From Elymus sibiricus (lineage: Eukaryota > Streptophyta > Magnoliopsida > Poales > Poaceae): a DNA stretch of 64,000 nucleotides. How positions within the stretch are numbered: the stretch's first letter is position 1; every line of letters begins with the position of its first letter. Below the pieces are notes generated by a model that was not told the DNA's origin, made no database searches, and was given only the letters and a program-made list of their open reading frames with translations. The position numbers and the translations under genes are program-made. Shown here piece by piece: positions 44,524 through 56,818 of the stretch. Location: assembly GCA_039707655.1 (NCBI GenBank), contig CM077676.1, forward strand, positions 186,926,936-186,990,935. The letters run 5' to 3'.

Positions 44524-45606
44524 AGATAATTGCATGGTTAGTCCTTGTACTAGCAGGCGGCGTCTAACATGGTCCTCATAGTTAAGAAGTGCTTCGATAC
44601 AATCCTCATACATGCAAATACGGTGTGTATATAGTCCCTGAAGTTGCAACAGTGGTCCTGGCTATACGCCTCACGTACGTAGCCCGTATGCCTCCACTGC
44701 CACATCACCATCGATCCCACAGGTCAATCGGACTGAGTCAAACGTCCGTGTGGGACCAACGTGTCAATGGGCGCGAGAAATCAGTTGAGAATAAATCAAC
44801 ATGCTCTATTATATTGTACGGTAAATATGCGCTGGTTATTTATTTTTCATGGTAACATGCTCTTTTTTTAGGGGACGGGGTAACAAGCTCTGGTTTATTC
44901 GTAGAGTACATGCTAACTGCTTAGACGCGCATGCATGAGTGCATGCATGTATGTTCATGACGACATAACACGTGCTACATCAACACTAAGAATCATTACG
45001 ACAATATCAATTATTCGAATATGGCGATCGTACAGATAGAAACAACACAAGCAACAAGAATGAGACTCAAACTTGGCTAGTACTCGAAAAACAACTACTG
45101 CAAACGCAAACGTCTAGGAACGTATGCGCATGTGCAAACTGGACTAAATCAGCATGCATGTTACGATCAGCTCTACTTTGGCCCAACTAGGATATCTACT
45201 AACCAAGCTAACCTAATTAAGAAGTATGCATCTCAATAACAAATAATTGCACTTGGCCTGGTTGTTCGCCTCGCACTGCATGTAGAAGAGGTTGTGGGTT
45301 CGAAACCCTGTCTACACATTTCTTTTAATTCTCACTTATTTCTCGCAGCCACTGACATGTGGGTCTCATACGGACATGGACCAGTGGTTTGACTCAGTCC
45401 GCACGACCCGTGGGATTGATGATGATGTGGCAGTGGCGGCCTACAAGCTACATACACGAGGCGTATAGCCAGGACCATTGTTGCAACCTCAGGGATCGTA
45501 TACACACCGTATTTGCATGTATGAGGACTATATTGAAGCACTTTCTGACTATGAGGACCATGTTAGACATCGCCTGCAAGTACAAGGACTAAACGTGCAA
45601 TTATCT
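44524..45606. mobile_element. Long-TIR element (~280-bp inverted repeats), possibly Mutator-like
   Basis: 44524-44800 and 45330-45606 are inverse complements with scattered mismatches; both ends start AGATAATTGCA. The ~530-bp centre has no transposase. Flanking CCTGACACG and TGACCAGAC are only weakly alike, so target duplication is unproved and the superfamily open. Confidence 0.65.
45250..45315 (+). other. tRNA-like pol III promoter boxes (SINE head candidate)
   Basis: GGTTCGAAACC at 45297-45307 is a perfect B box (GGTTCGANNCC), and TGGCCTGGTTGTTCGCC about 40 bases earlier resembles an A box. No full tRNA cloverleaf fits. Inside the long-TIR element. Confidence 0.4.
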
Positions 45607-45899
45607 TGACCAGACACACACACGCATGCTCTAGGTGGAGTATTCGTTCGTACCACACCTTTCATCCAACCTTCCCCGTATGATTATCAATCACCTTAGT
45701 TTACTTATAACATGGACAAATTCCACTGCAATTTAGTTAGCAAACTTCTCATTAAAATATGATGCAAATCACGAGCAGGAATTGAGAAATTTTTATTTAC
45801 ACAATCACATTAATATGGTCAGGTAAATCACAAGCTAACGTACCATTGTACTAATATTTATATCCCGTTGCAAAAGGTGGAGTACATATCCGAAGAGTA
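45607..45899. other. Unassigned intergenic sequence
   Basis: No gene or repeat recognised. Confidence 0.4.
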
Positions 45900-46077
45900 G
45901 AGGTGCACACACACACTCCGTCAAATCAATATCATTGGATTCATCATTGCATATATTTTCAAATCATATAAATTTGTCACTGTAAATGTTCATATTGTTT
46001 TCTACAAACTTGGTCAAACTTTACAAAGTTTGACTTCAGTCAAAGCTAATATGCGGAGTAAATAAAAATGGAGGGAG
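45900..46077. mobile_element. Stowaway-like MITE, degenerate left end
   Basis: The right end is AAAATGGAGGGAG followed by TA. The interior GTCAAACTTTACAAAGTTTGAC then TTCAGTCAAAGCTAATATGC is typical of grass Stowaway MITEs. The left end (near ACTCCGTCAAATC, about 45915) is decayed. Confidence 0.6.
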
Positions 46078-46079
46078 TA

Positions 46080-46374
46080 CTATCTTAGGGTTGACCGGTG
46101 ACTGCCCGCGGACGTGCCCCGGCGGTGGAAGAGGAAGGAGGAGAAGCGGGCTGTGGAGTACACTAGCTGCAGCACGAGCTCCAAGGAACTTTCGTGCCAC
46201 ATAATGCATATTTAACTACTAGTACTACGTACACCCAGGCCTTTAGGTTGCGTGTAGATGACATGGCTACAACATGCAGGCTGACTGCCTACCGTTCCGC
46301 CTCGCACGTTTTTTTTATTTTTGCCATGCAAGATTTGCATGCAGGCATGTCACGCACGAGAGAGTATCTGCTGT
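46080..46374. other. Unassigned upstream sequence
   Basis: No gene domain. Short frames at 46194-46466 run into the neighbouring MITE and are not believed. Confidence 0.4.
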
Positions 46375-46508
46375 TACCGAGGCTTAGGTGGTACCATGAT
46401 ACGGGCTCCTGTGCATTTTTGCAAATGTTGCAGAGTTACCGGGAGCCGTTCGATCTTAGAATCTGACGGCCCAGAAGCCCGTATCACGGTAGCACCTAAG
46501 ACTTGGTA
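46375..46508. mobile_element. Short MITE with ~33-bp inverted ends
   Basis: TACCGAGGCTTAGGTGGTAC...GATACGGGCT at the left mirrors AGCCCGTATCACGGTAGCAC...ACTTGGTA at the right with few mismatches. TA at both ends may be the target duplication. Confidence 0.65.
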
Positions 46509-46716
46509 GCTCTAGATATTTTCTGTGTCACGCACGTAGTTGTCGAAGTTGTGCTCGAAAAAGGGCGACGAGGTCTGCTAGTCCGCGTTGGTCGGTGCGC
46601 TCGGAAAACAAACCAACCCCAGTCGTCGTAAATGTTGTGCATGCTTTAATTGCAGGAAGGTGGATGGACGCGAATGTGCCGGACAACGAACCACCCGCCG
46701 GCTCCCTGATCTCAAA

Positions 46717-46722
46717 TATAAA
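46717..46722 (+). promoter_or_regulatory. Putative TATA box of the F-box gene
   Basis: AAATATAAACC lies about 130 bases before the ATG at 46852, with GC-rich sequence around it. Confidence 0.4.
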
Positions 46723-46851
46723 CCGCACTAGCGCACTACTGCTAATGCGCACCCATAGAACATCCTTTTCGAAGGGACGAAGCCCTGCGGTTACCATCTC
46801 CTCTCGTCTAAACTAGTTCCCAAAGGGAGAAGGCAGTTCATCGCCATTGCT

Positions 46852-47378
46852 ATGGATTCCCAAGGTGGTGGTGTTTCTCGTCCTTGTCGAGGTTGGGAGA
46901 CCTTGGACGACGATGCTTTGGGGGAAATCGTAAGTCGCTCCAACTTCCTTACATCCGTAAGACTCAGCGGTGCTTGCACCAAATATTTTAAGACAGTGCG
47001 TAAATATGCGTGGGAGAAGGCCATGCTAGTTGGTCTGCCATGCGTCCTTGAGGACGAGGATGTTTCCTGGGGGGTCTCTCTAGCGCGGCGTGGCCGTAGT
47101 TGCAAGTTGACGCCCCTTGAGATGCCGACGTTGAGGGGCACTCAGATTTTGTCCGATGAGCAGGTCAGTGATGAGTTTGATCACGTAAATGTATTCTAAA
47201 GACTACTTCCGTGTTCCATTTCATAATTACCCTGCTGCCCACTGTTGCACAGATTAGGCTTGGTGCCAATGGAGATTGGCTTGCATACGTATGGGAGGGT
47301 ACCAACAATAATTTGCACAACATTCACACCGGTGAGGCCGTTCTCATTGAACCTTTGTCCAGCATTCGGATCGGCCAT
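46852..47378 (+). pseudogene. F-box-like gene, 5' part only, broken by an LTR insertion
   Basis: Exon 1 (46852-47163, 104 codons) has an F-box-type N-terminus: WETLDDDALGEIVSRSN, then SVRLSGACTKYFKTVRKYAW. Donor CAG|GTCAGT and acceptor GCACAG (47251-47252) bound an 89-bp intron. Exon 2 from 47253 continues in phase with LGANGDWLAYVWEG and IHTGEAVLIEPLSS, resembling the start of the C-terminal domain of grass F-box proteins. At 47379 the LTR starts and supplies a stop (TAG) four codons later. F-box proteins normally pick substrates for SCF ubiquitin ligases; this copy has lost most of its substrate domain. The lost 3' part is predicted beyond the right edge of the window. Confidence 0.7.
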
Positions 47379-47972
47379 TGCTACTTGTAGACTGCATTGG
47401 TATTTCCCCGAAGAGGAGAGGATGATGCAGTATAGTAGAGATAAGTATTTCCCTCAGTTAAGAACCAAGGTTATCAATCCAGTAGGAGAACCAAGCAAAA
47501 TTTCGTTAAGCGCACCTGCACACACAAAAGCAAACACTTGCACCCAACACAAATAAGAGGGTTGTCAATCCTCTTAGAGGTTGTTTGCACGGATTAATTC
47601 TGATAGTGGTAGATAGATAAACTAAAATACTAAATAAAATAAAAGTAAATAAATTGCAGCAAGGTATTTTTAGGTTTTTTTATATATGATAAAGTAGACC
47701 CGGGGGCCATAGTTTTCACTAGAGGCTTCTCTCTCGAACACATAGCATACGGTGGGTAAACAAATTACTGTTGGGAAATTGATAGAAAAGCAAATAATTA
47801 AGACGGATTCATGGCAATGATCATGTATATAAGAATCACGTCCGAGACAAGTAGACCAACTCCTGCCTGCATCTACTACTATTACTCCACCCATCGACCG
47901 CTATCCAGCATGCATCTAGGGTATTAAGTATGAAATAGAGTAACGCCTTAAGCAAGATGACATGATGTAGAC
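47379..47972 (-). mobile_element. Partial Athila-type LTR inserted in the F-box gene
   Basis: Starts TGCTACTTGTAG and follows the LTR of Athila #1 (3343-3940) with moderate divergence. It is cut at 47972 by the chromovirus. The preceding five bases GCCAT are the expected target duplication. The rest of this element should lie beyond the chromovirus array. Confidence 0.85.
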
Positions 47973-50900
47973 TGTTAGGACCCCGATCCTAAGTCACACC
48001 GATCTAGCATGTAACACATCATATAACTATGCGGCCTCACGCACAGTAACCCACGGCTGCAGCCTTTACCTTGGCCAAGACCGTTTGCGACTTTTGGCTC
48101 ACGTATATGATTATGTTGCTAGCATCCATATGACAGAGAACCCGGGCCGACATGAGTAGTCGTAAACCAAGGTGGCACGAACTTACGAGGATAGGCATAC
48201 ATGACCCAGCAATGCACGTGTCGGTCATCAGCGTGTGCAACCGAGTCGTAGCAAGCTACAAGGACTCCAGTAAAACACCGCGTGACATTTCCCCAAAGGG
48301 ACAGACACAGGTGCAAAGAAGGACACATGCCGGTCAATCCACGTGTTCCGGAGCAGTAGCAAGCTACCATGGTTCAGTGGAAGCACTAGGAGGCATTTCC
48401 CCATAAGAAAGGCTACCAAGAATAAACAACTAGGTGTCGGATCCCACACATACCAAAGCATTTCAAACATACACACAATATGCTCGATATGTGAAGATAC
48501 AACATGGCATCACAACATAACTCTACGACTCGAAGTATTAATTTCAGGGGCTCCGAAGAGCCATACATAACATATCCATACAGTAGGGGTCACTTGACCC
48601 AACACTCAAGTCATACAAACATACAAGCACATGCGGAAGCTTAACTTGTCTGGGTACAAACAACTAGAAAGGGAAAAGGCTGTAGAAGCCTGCCTATCTA
48701 CAAAGACGCTTCACAGGCGCGGGATTGCCACCTGGGTAGCAAGTCACTCGTGAATGTTGAGGTCTATATAGAAACCGTCTGTATTCTCGGGGTTCTCCTC
48801 TGCAGCAGTTTATTAAGAAAACATGAGTACAAAGGTACTCAGCAAGTCTTACATCAGATCTAACTACTCATGCAACAGTATCAACAAAGGGGGTAGTGGT
48901 GTTTATTGCAGCAAGCCAGCTTTCACTCTTGGCTATTCTGTACTACGACTACCAGTTGTTTGATTAAGATGAGATAGCGCACACGAGTCCACTAATCACC
49001 ACGATAATACACCACCGCGGATCCTCTCCCGTCGTCCTACGAGAGGGCCATCCACGTCACTCACACTTATCTTGATACTTTTATGAGTAACCATTTAAGT
49101 TGTCTATGAACAGTATAAGTTCCCAAGTAGTCCATATCCAAGGACGCGACTATTTGAATAGATCATAACCCTGCAGGGGTGTACTTCGTCACACACGCTT
49201 TCCCCACTTACCGCCAGGTACACATCATGTATCTCGGCAACTTTCAAGCGGAAGCCTGGTGAGGGTGTCGGCCACGACCTGACTAACCACACAAGTCTCT
49301 AGTCCAGGTTTATCGCCTATTTGAGTCCACTCTGCAAGGAAGTCCGGCTGAGGTTTCCACTACGGCCCCAAACGATGAGTGCAGGGTTCCCAAGAGCACC
49401 ATTCGGGTGTCACTTGGTACACCGTGCCTCGTGCCTACCGCAACAAAGCCTACCCCTCCGGTCAGCGCTAAGTACGGCCCCCATCACATCCTACAAACAC
49501 CAGAAACTAGTTGTAACTCCTGGACAAAGACCAAGGTGATTAATAAGCTGAGAGGGGTCAAGTTACCGGAACCCAATGTGTGGTAGTAGCTAATCTTGGA
49601 TCACATACACGGAACTTAGTTCTTAGGGACGGTTCCAATGAAACAACCCACCATGTACTCCTACATGGCCTCTCATCGATACCTTTACCAAAACAGGTTC
49701 AGCACTTCACTCTCATTATCGAACACAACCATTTCACTCCAATCCATCACCCAAATGAACCAGACCTGACACAATTCTAGGCATAGCAGGCATAGCATGG
49801 TAGGAACACAACAAGGGCTCAAACAACTCGTACACATGCTAGTGGGTTTCAGCTATTTACTGTGGCAATGACAGGTCATGCAGAGGAAAAGGGGTTCAGC
49901 TACCGCAGCAAATAGCAGTTGAAACGATGTTGTCTTAATGCAGTAAAAGAGAGCAGGAGCGAGAGGATGGGTTTGTATCGGAATGTTCAATGGGGGTTGC
50001 TTGCCTGACAGAGTGGTAGAAGGGTACTGCCCTGCAGCTGGATACTTGTGAATATCCTCGGGAGCAGAACCTACCGCGGAGAACATACCGAAGGCACAAT
50101 CAATACATGGCAATATGCAACATTATGATGCATGATCATGACATGGCAAAATGTGTGTGTTTGAGCTAATGCATCTAGCAACGGAATGGTTTGAGTTGGT
50201 TTGAACCAAAGGTTCAAATTCAAACTTTTCATATGATTTTTCAAATGTCATTTAATTGATTTGACCTGATCAGCAGGCTTAACTTGCTTTGACATGCATG
50301 AAAACAGTACCATTGGATAGATTGAATTTTTCTAATCATTTTTCATATATAAATCTTTTCCATCCGAGTTACGATTGATTTACTATGAATTTTTGAAGTT
50401 TAAATCATTTTATGGAATTTTCTGGTTATTTAAATTAAACTAAATCCAGAAAATGATTTAATGCATCAGCATGACATCAAGATGATGTCAGCAGTCAACA
50501 TGAGTGGTCCAGCTCAAACCTGACGTGTGGGTCCCGTTTGTCTGTCTCTCATCTGATTAACAGGGTTAATTAGTGCTAAATTAATCCTAATCCTAAATTA
50601 GTTAGGGCATGGGCCCACATGTCAGTGGTCAAGGGGGAGTCAACCCCCCCGGTCAAACCGGTCAAACTCGCCGGCGTTTAGCCGCCGACGGGGTCAGACG
50701 CGGCGGTGAGCTGCGGGATTGGGCTACGGTGCCCCGTTCGATGCGTGGCTAGGCTCGTTGCAGAGCTCTCACCGGCGCGCGTCGAATGGGGGTGGTGGCC
50801 GAAACTGACGGCGGCGAGCTCGGCAGCGGCGGCCGACGTTCGGGTGTGCGCGGGAACGCGACTGCGCGGTGTAAAAGGGCGAGGCGAGGCGCTGGAGATG

Positions 50901-52007
50901 CTCTACGCGATGCGGCGAGCTCGATGGACACGCGCTCGGGACCAAATGGTCACCGGAGCGTCGGCGGCGGCGAGCTCAGGCGGCGGCATGCTCGGTCACA
51001 AGCGAGGCGATGGCTATGGCGTGAAAAAGAGACAACAGAGAGGGGGGTTCTGGGTAGAAGCTCACGGCGGTCACGGCGAGCAGGTCGGCGAGCTCGGGGA
51101 GGCGTCGGAGCGAGCGGAACGGCGGAGGCAATCTCAGGGCAGAGATGGCGGCGTAGAGCTCGATGGCGACATCTCTGGGTGTTCGGTGATGCGTGGCTCT
51201 GCGAGGAGGCGTAGGCGATGGTGGCGAGGCTCTCTGACATGGAGGGGAGGTGAGAGGAGCACGGGGGCTGCGGTGGTTCACGTCGGCGGGCGCAAGGGCT
51301 TCGGCGATGGCGTCCAGAGGCGAGGGAGAGAGCGAGGGGGCGAATAGGGAGGTGGGCTCGATCGGGACGGCTCCGAGGAGAACATCTGCGGCGTCGCACT
51401 GGCTGGGGACGCAGGCAAGCAGCCTGGTGGCGTGGCGCACCGTGCGCGCGCGCGCGTCAGCCACGCGCTCGGCCGACTGGCGCCAGGAGGACGACGACTG
51501 GCGCGGCCAGTGGGCTGGGCCGACACAGGTAAGTGGCCCAGGTGAGGTGCTCTCTCTCTCTTTTCCATTTCTGTTTCTGTTTTCTAATTTTCTTTTCTGT
51601 TTTTGATTTAGTAAAAATACTAAACCATTTTCTAAAATCCTGAAAATGGTTGTGGGCACTTTTAGAATTATTTCCAACGGCCCTCAACTGTTTTCAGAAT
51701 TATTTGGGCAATTAAAATATTTATAGCATTTAAAAGCCCAAATTCAAATACTTTATGATTTAATTCAAAAATCCTAGATGACCTAGAAAAATGTGCACCA
51801 TTTTTGGCAGAGGTTTTCAACCAATTCAAAAATGATGAACTTTTGTGAAGGGCATTTTGGGTTCATCGAAATTATTTTTAGTTGATCCTAGTTTTTCTGA
51901 GGGGTGCTAGGGTTTGTTAACTCCCCATTTCAAATTTAAATGAAAATTTAGACATGATGCAGCAAGCAAGACTGACCCAAGTGCATTACTAAACTAGGGT
52001 TGTGACA
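47973..52007 (-). mobile_element. Chromovirus LTR 1 (left)
   Basis: 4035 bp, from TGTTAGGACC to TTGTGACA on +; minus reads TGTCACAACCC at its start. A CpG-rich block at about 50630-51530 gives long overlapping frames on both strands without domains; these are not called as genes. Compared with LTR 2, differences are dense up to about 49335 and sparse beyond. Confidence 0.92.
51718..51725 (-). promoter_or_regulatory. Putative LTR TATA box (also at 61769-61776)
   Basis: Minus-strand TATAAATA about 285 bases into the LTR (from its own 5' end), followed by the CpG-rich block, which would then be leader sequence. Confidence 0.35.
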
Positions 52008-55000
52008 ACTCACCCCCACTGAAAAGAATCTCATCCCGAGATTCAGGGTTTGTCGGGAAGAGTGTGGGGTACTCAAGTCGAAGACGATCCTCCCTTTCCC
52101 AAGTAGCTTCTTTCTCGGAATGATGAGACCACTGAACCTTGAGGAACTTGATGTTCTGGCGTTGGGTGGTATGCTCGGCTTGATCAAGAATACGGATAGG
52201 GTATTCTCGATAGGTAAGGTTATCCTGGCGAACAAGCGTTTCGTGGTCCACTCCGCGGATAGGATCCAAGAAGCAACGCCTGAGTTGAGAAACGTGGAAG
52301 ACATGATGAACTCTAGAAAGATGCGGAGGTAGTTCTAATTGGTAGGCAACCTCTCCTCATTTAGCAAGAATGCGAAAAGGACCAATGTAGCGAGGAGCCA
52401 ATTTGCCTTTGATACCGAAACAATGGGTCCCCTTCAGAGGAGTAACCCGAAGGTAAGCCTTTTCATCAACTTCGTAAGTCACAGCCTTATGATGATGATC
52501 ATAGTGGCTCTTTTGATGAGATTGGGCTGTTTTCAACTTTTCACGAACAATGCAAACTTGCTCTTCTGCTTCCTGAATCATATCCGGGCCAAAGAATTGA
52601 CTTTCCCCGGTTTCTGACCAGTTAAGAGGCGTTCGACACCTTCGCCCATAGAGAACTTCAAAAGGAGCTTTGTCCAAGCTAGATTGATAACTATTGTTAT
52701 AGGCAAATTCGGCGAATGGAAGGCATTTCTCCCAATCCATCCCGAATGAGATAATAGAAGCTCTGAGCATATCTTCCAGAATTTGATTGACTCGTTCTAC
52801 TTGACCACTGGATTGAGGGTGGAAAGCGGTGCTGAAGGAGAGACGAGTCCCCATAGCATTTTGGAAACTTTCCCAAAATCGAGAGGTGAAAAGACTTCCA
52901 CGGTCTGAGTTAATCTCCAAAGGAACACCGTGAAGAGACACTATTCAAGAAATATATAGATCTGCTAACTGACTAGCAGTTATACTTTCCCGAATAGGAA
53001 GGAAATGAGCTACTTTGGAAAGACGATCGATGACCACAAAGATAGCATTATGCCCTCTCTTGGTCCTGGGAAACCCGGTAATGAAATCCATACCGATTTT
53101 ATCCCATTTCCATTCAGGAATAGCTAAGGGTTGAAGAGTGCCAGCAGGCCGTTGATGCTCTGCTTTAACGCGACGACAGACGTCGCAGTTAGCAATGAAC
53201 TGAGCGATTTCTCTCTTCATTCTAGTCCACCAGAACCTCTGGCGTAGGTCCTGATACATTTTAGTACTACCAGGATGAATCGTGAGAGGAGTTTCATGAG
53301 CCTCCTTAAGGATCAATTGCCGCAGTGGTTGCTTCTTGGGTACCACCAAGCGGTTCTCAAAGAAGACAACACCCCGGTCATCTACCGTGAAGCAACTAGC
53401 AATTCCCTTGGCAATATTTCTCTTCATTCGGGAAATTCCAGTATCATGCTTCTGGGCTTCTATGATTTGATCCGTAAGGGTAGGGTTTGCCGCCAAGGTA
53501 GAAAGGAATCCTCGAGGAACAATGTGAAGGTTAAGCTTACGAAATTCCTTGTGGAGAAGTGGTTGACCTTGTTGTAACATGAGATTGTTACAATAGGACT
53601 TATGACTTAGTGCATCAGCCATGACATTGGCTTTTCCCGGGGTGTAAGTTATCCCTAAGTCATAATCCGTGATCAACTCAACCCAACGTCTTTGCCTGAG
53701 GTTCAAATCTAGTTGGGTGAAGATATATTTCAAACTTTGGTGATCAGTGTAGATCTCACAACGATTACCAAGAAAGTAATGTCGCCATGTTTTGAGTGCA
53801 TGGACTACAGCTGCAAGCTCTAGATCATGTGTTGGATAATTATACTCATGTGGACGCAACTGTTGAGATGCGTATGGAATCACATGACGATCCTGCATGA
53901 GTATGCAACCTAATCCTTGTCGCGAGGCGTCACAGTAGATAACAAAGTCCTTGGAGAAATCTGGTGGCACAAGTACGGGAGCAGAAGTTAGGCGTCCTTT
54001 TAGTTCCTGAAAACTGTACTCGCATTGTGGGGTCCACTCGAACTTTTTATCTTTCTTGAGGAGTTCAGTTAGAGGCTTCGCAACTTTGGAGAAGTGCTTG
54101 ACGAAGCGACGACAATAGCTTGCTAAACCAAGAAAACTCCTAACTTGCTTGACCGATTCAGGTGGAGTCCAATTAAGAATGGCCTGAACTCTCTTGGGAT
54201 TGATAGCAATACCTTTTCCAGAGATTACATGGCCTAGATAGGTCACTTCTAGCAACCAGAATTCACATTTGAAAAATTTGGCATAGAGGCGATGTTCTCA
54301 AAGTTCTGTCAATACTAGCCTTAGATGCTTGGCATGATCTTCCTTGTTCTTGGAGTAGATGAGTATATCATCGAGGTAAACCACGACGAATTTATCCAAG
54401 TACTCCATGAAGATCGAATTCATTAAGCGGGAGAAGGTGGCTGGGGCATTGGTTAATCTGAAGGACATGACGGTGTACTCGTATTGGCCATAACTAGTGA
54501 AAAAGGCCGTTTTGGGAATGTCCCCGTTCCTGATTTTGATTTGATGGTAGCCCAACCTCAAATCCATCTTGGAAAAGACTGAGGATCTAGCGAGCTGATC
54601 ATACAGATCGTTGATCCTGGGAAGCGGATACTTGTTCTTTATGGTGACCAGGTTGATGGGTCAATAATCCATAACCATACGATCCATTCCATCCTTCTTC
54701 TTGACGAAGAAGACGGGGCAAGCCCAAGGAGAAGAACTAGGTTGGATGAAACCCTTTTTCAAGGACTCATCGAGTTGTTTCTTATGCTCGGCTAGCTCTA
54801 AGGGTGCCATCTTATAGGGTCTTCTAGAAATTGGGACAGTTCCTGGAACAAGATCTATCACGAACTCTACATCCCTATCAGGTGGAATGCCTGGCAGTTC
54901 TTCTGGAAAGACATCCGGAAAGTCACGGACTACCGGAATATCTTCGAGGTCTGGAAGAGGGCTAGCATTTAGAGAGTAGAGCCGACGCTCGGACACTCGG

Positions 55001-56480
55001 GTCAAAACATTGACTATCTTGCCCGATGGGTGGGTAAGTTGAACAGATCTGGTGAAACAATCGATCTTAGCTTAATTGGCTGCCATCCAGTCCATACCCA
55101 TGATGATGTTTATGTCTGAAGACTTAAGGGCTATCAAAGACGCAAGAAATATGAGTCCGTCGACCAGAATTTCATTTCCATGGCTTACTCTAGAAGTTTG
55201 CCATTTAGATCCAGGAGTTTGAATTACCATGGAGGTGGGCATATCACAAAATGTCATGTTGTGCAACTGAGCATAATTTTTGGATAGGAACGAATGAGAT
55301 GCTCCAGTATCGAAAAGAAAGGATGCTGGATGACTATTAACAAGAAGCGTACCAAGAACGACGTCGGGGTCATCATGAGCCTCATCGGCTGAGACGTAGT
55401 TCACACGTCCACGTGAGGCAGGGGTTGGCTTGGCATAGTACATCTTTCCTGTTGGCTTTCCACGGCCAACAGACTTTCCTGGCTGGTTCGAGACAGTGTT
55501 CTGGGGACACTCACGAGCATAGTAGCCTGGTTCTCCGCCTTGAAATAAGTCACGGTGTTGCTACGCGGAGCAGCATTGGCGGCTGGTCCACCATAGGCCT
55601 TGGGTGGTGTATACGGCGGGTTTGGGTGAGGCGCCACATAGGATGGCCTCGGGGTATATCTGGGTGGCAGTGCCGTATTCAGGATCCACACCCGGCGCTT
55701 CTGTGATCCAGAATCGGAGGATGATCCGAAGTCACGGGAATGCTTGCGGGATGCTTCATAGTCACTTTGGCCAGTCTTAGCATTGATGGCCTTGTTAACC
55801 AGACTCTGGAAGGTGAGACACTCATGCAGACGAAGATCACGACGGAGCTTAGGGTTAAGTCCCTTTCAGAACCTAGCCTGTTTCATGGCATCGGTGGACA
55901 CTTCTTCAGGGGCATAGCATGCAAGATTTCCAAACTCCCGACTGTAGGCATCTACAGTGATCTTGCTCTGGGTGAAGTTACAGAACTCCTCCCTCTTACG
56001 GTCCATCAGACCTTCTGGGATATGGTGCAGGTGGAAAGCTTCACTAAAGTCTCTCCAGGTAGTGACCTGACCAGCTGGGCGCATGGCCTCATAGTTCTCC
56101 CACCACAGGCTAGCAGGACCTTCAAGATGGTATGCAGCATAGGTGACCATGTCAGCTTCAGCTACGTTAGCAGAACGCAGCTTGCGTGTGATGCTACAGA
56201 GCCAATCATCGGCGTCGAGTGGGTCGACGGAGTGATGGAAGGTAGGCAGGTACAGCTTGATGAAGTCATGGATAGACACCATGTCATTGTGCTGGTGGTG
56301 GCCTGTGTTCTTCTCAATGCGCTTGAGCAGACGATTTGTCTCACGCTTATTCCTTCCAGCCTCTAGCATGACCTCAGCCAGAGAGGGTGGATGGGGAAGG
56401 TTCTCATTCCTAGTTCCACTTCCTTCACCCTGCTCATGGGCAGCGGGGTTGCTTTGAGTATCGACCATCCTGGGAAACAA
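51994..56480 (-). pseudogene. Chromovirus gag-pol, unit 1, with several stops and one frameshift
   Basis: Gag starts at the ATG at 56480 or 56465 and includes a retrotransposon gag core (LEGPASLWWENYEAM). A stop lies at 55866. The zinc knuckle near 55500-55551 has its first Cys changed to Tyr and a 1-base deletion at about 55538, which moves pol into another frame. Pol then shows protease (LFDTGASHS, DTG at 55303-55311), RT (YLDD at 54367-54378), RNase H ([10 protein letters not shown]), integrase with zinc-binding HHCC and all three DDE residues (GMDFITG, NSDRGS, QSSGQVERVN), and a chromodomain-like tail (KVQWSHHSEKEATWERE). Stops at 55072, 54661, 54298, 52945 and 52357 break it. The pol stop codon itself (51994-51996) lies inside the LTR. 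Confidence 0.9.
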
Positions 56481-56818
56481 AACAATGGTTTAGATAAGGA
56501 TGACATCACTTCTAGCATAGGGGTGCAGAATGTAATGGACGACACGGAATGCAGAGATGAACATCTGTACAACATGGTAACAAGGAAGCTGCCATATATA
56601 TACCATCGGTCGTACACACCATAACATAGTTTAGTACAAGCCCAAGCTAGAGTACAAACTGCGGTGAAAGATGATACAACTCATCACAGGCATTCCAAGC
56701 TCGTATACATTATTTATCTACGCCTCCGGAACTTAGTACACACCTAGTCATATCCCACAAGATACGTAGGACTGTGATGGATATAACTGCTACAATACTA
56801 CTACAACCACAGACGATC

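Noticed and set aside
45297..45307. A tRNA gene
   Set aside because: The B box is perfect but acceptor, D and anticodon stems do not pair into a cloverleaf.
46595..46816. 73-codon + frame upstream of the F-box gene
   Set aside because: Contains the probable TATA box and leader; the opposite strand is equally open and no domain is seen.
50706..51677. Long open frames on both strands (e.g. 213 codons +, 233 codons -), repeated at 60757-61728
   Set aside because: They lie in the CpG-rich block of the chromovirus LTR, overlap on both strands, have Arg/Pro/Ala-rich composition without domains, and the + frame has a different length in the two LTR copies.
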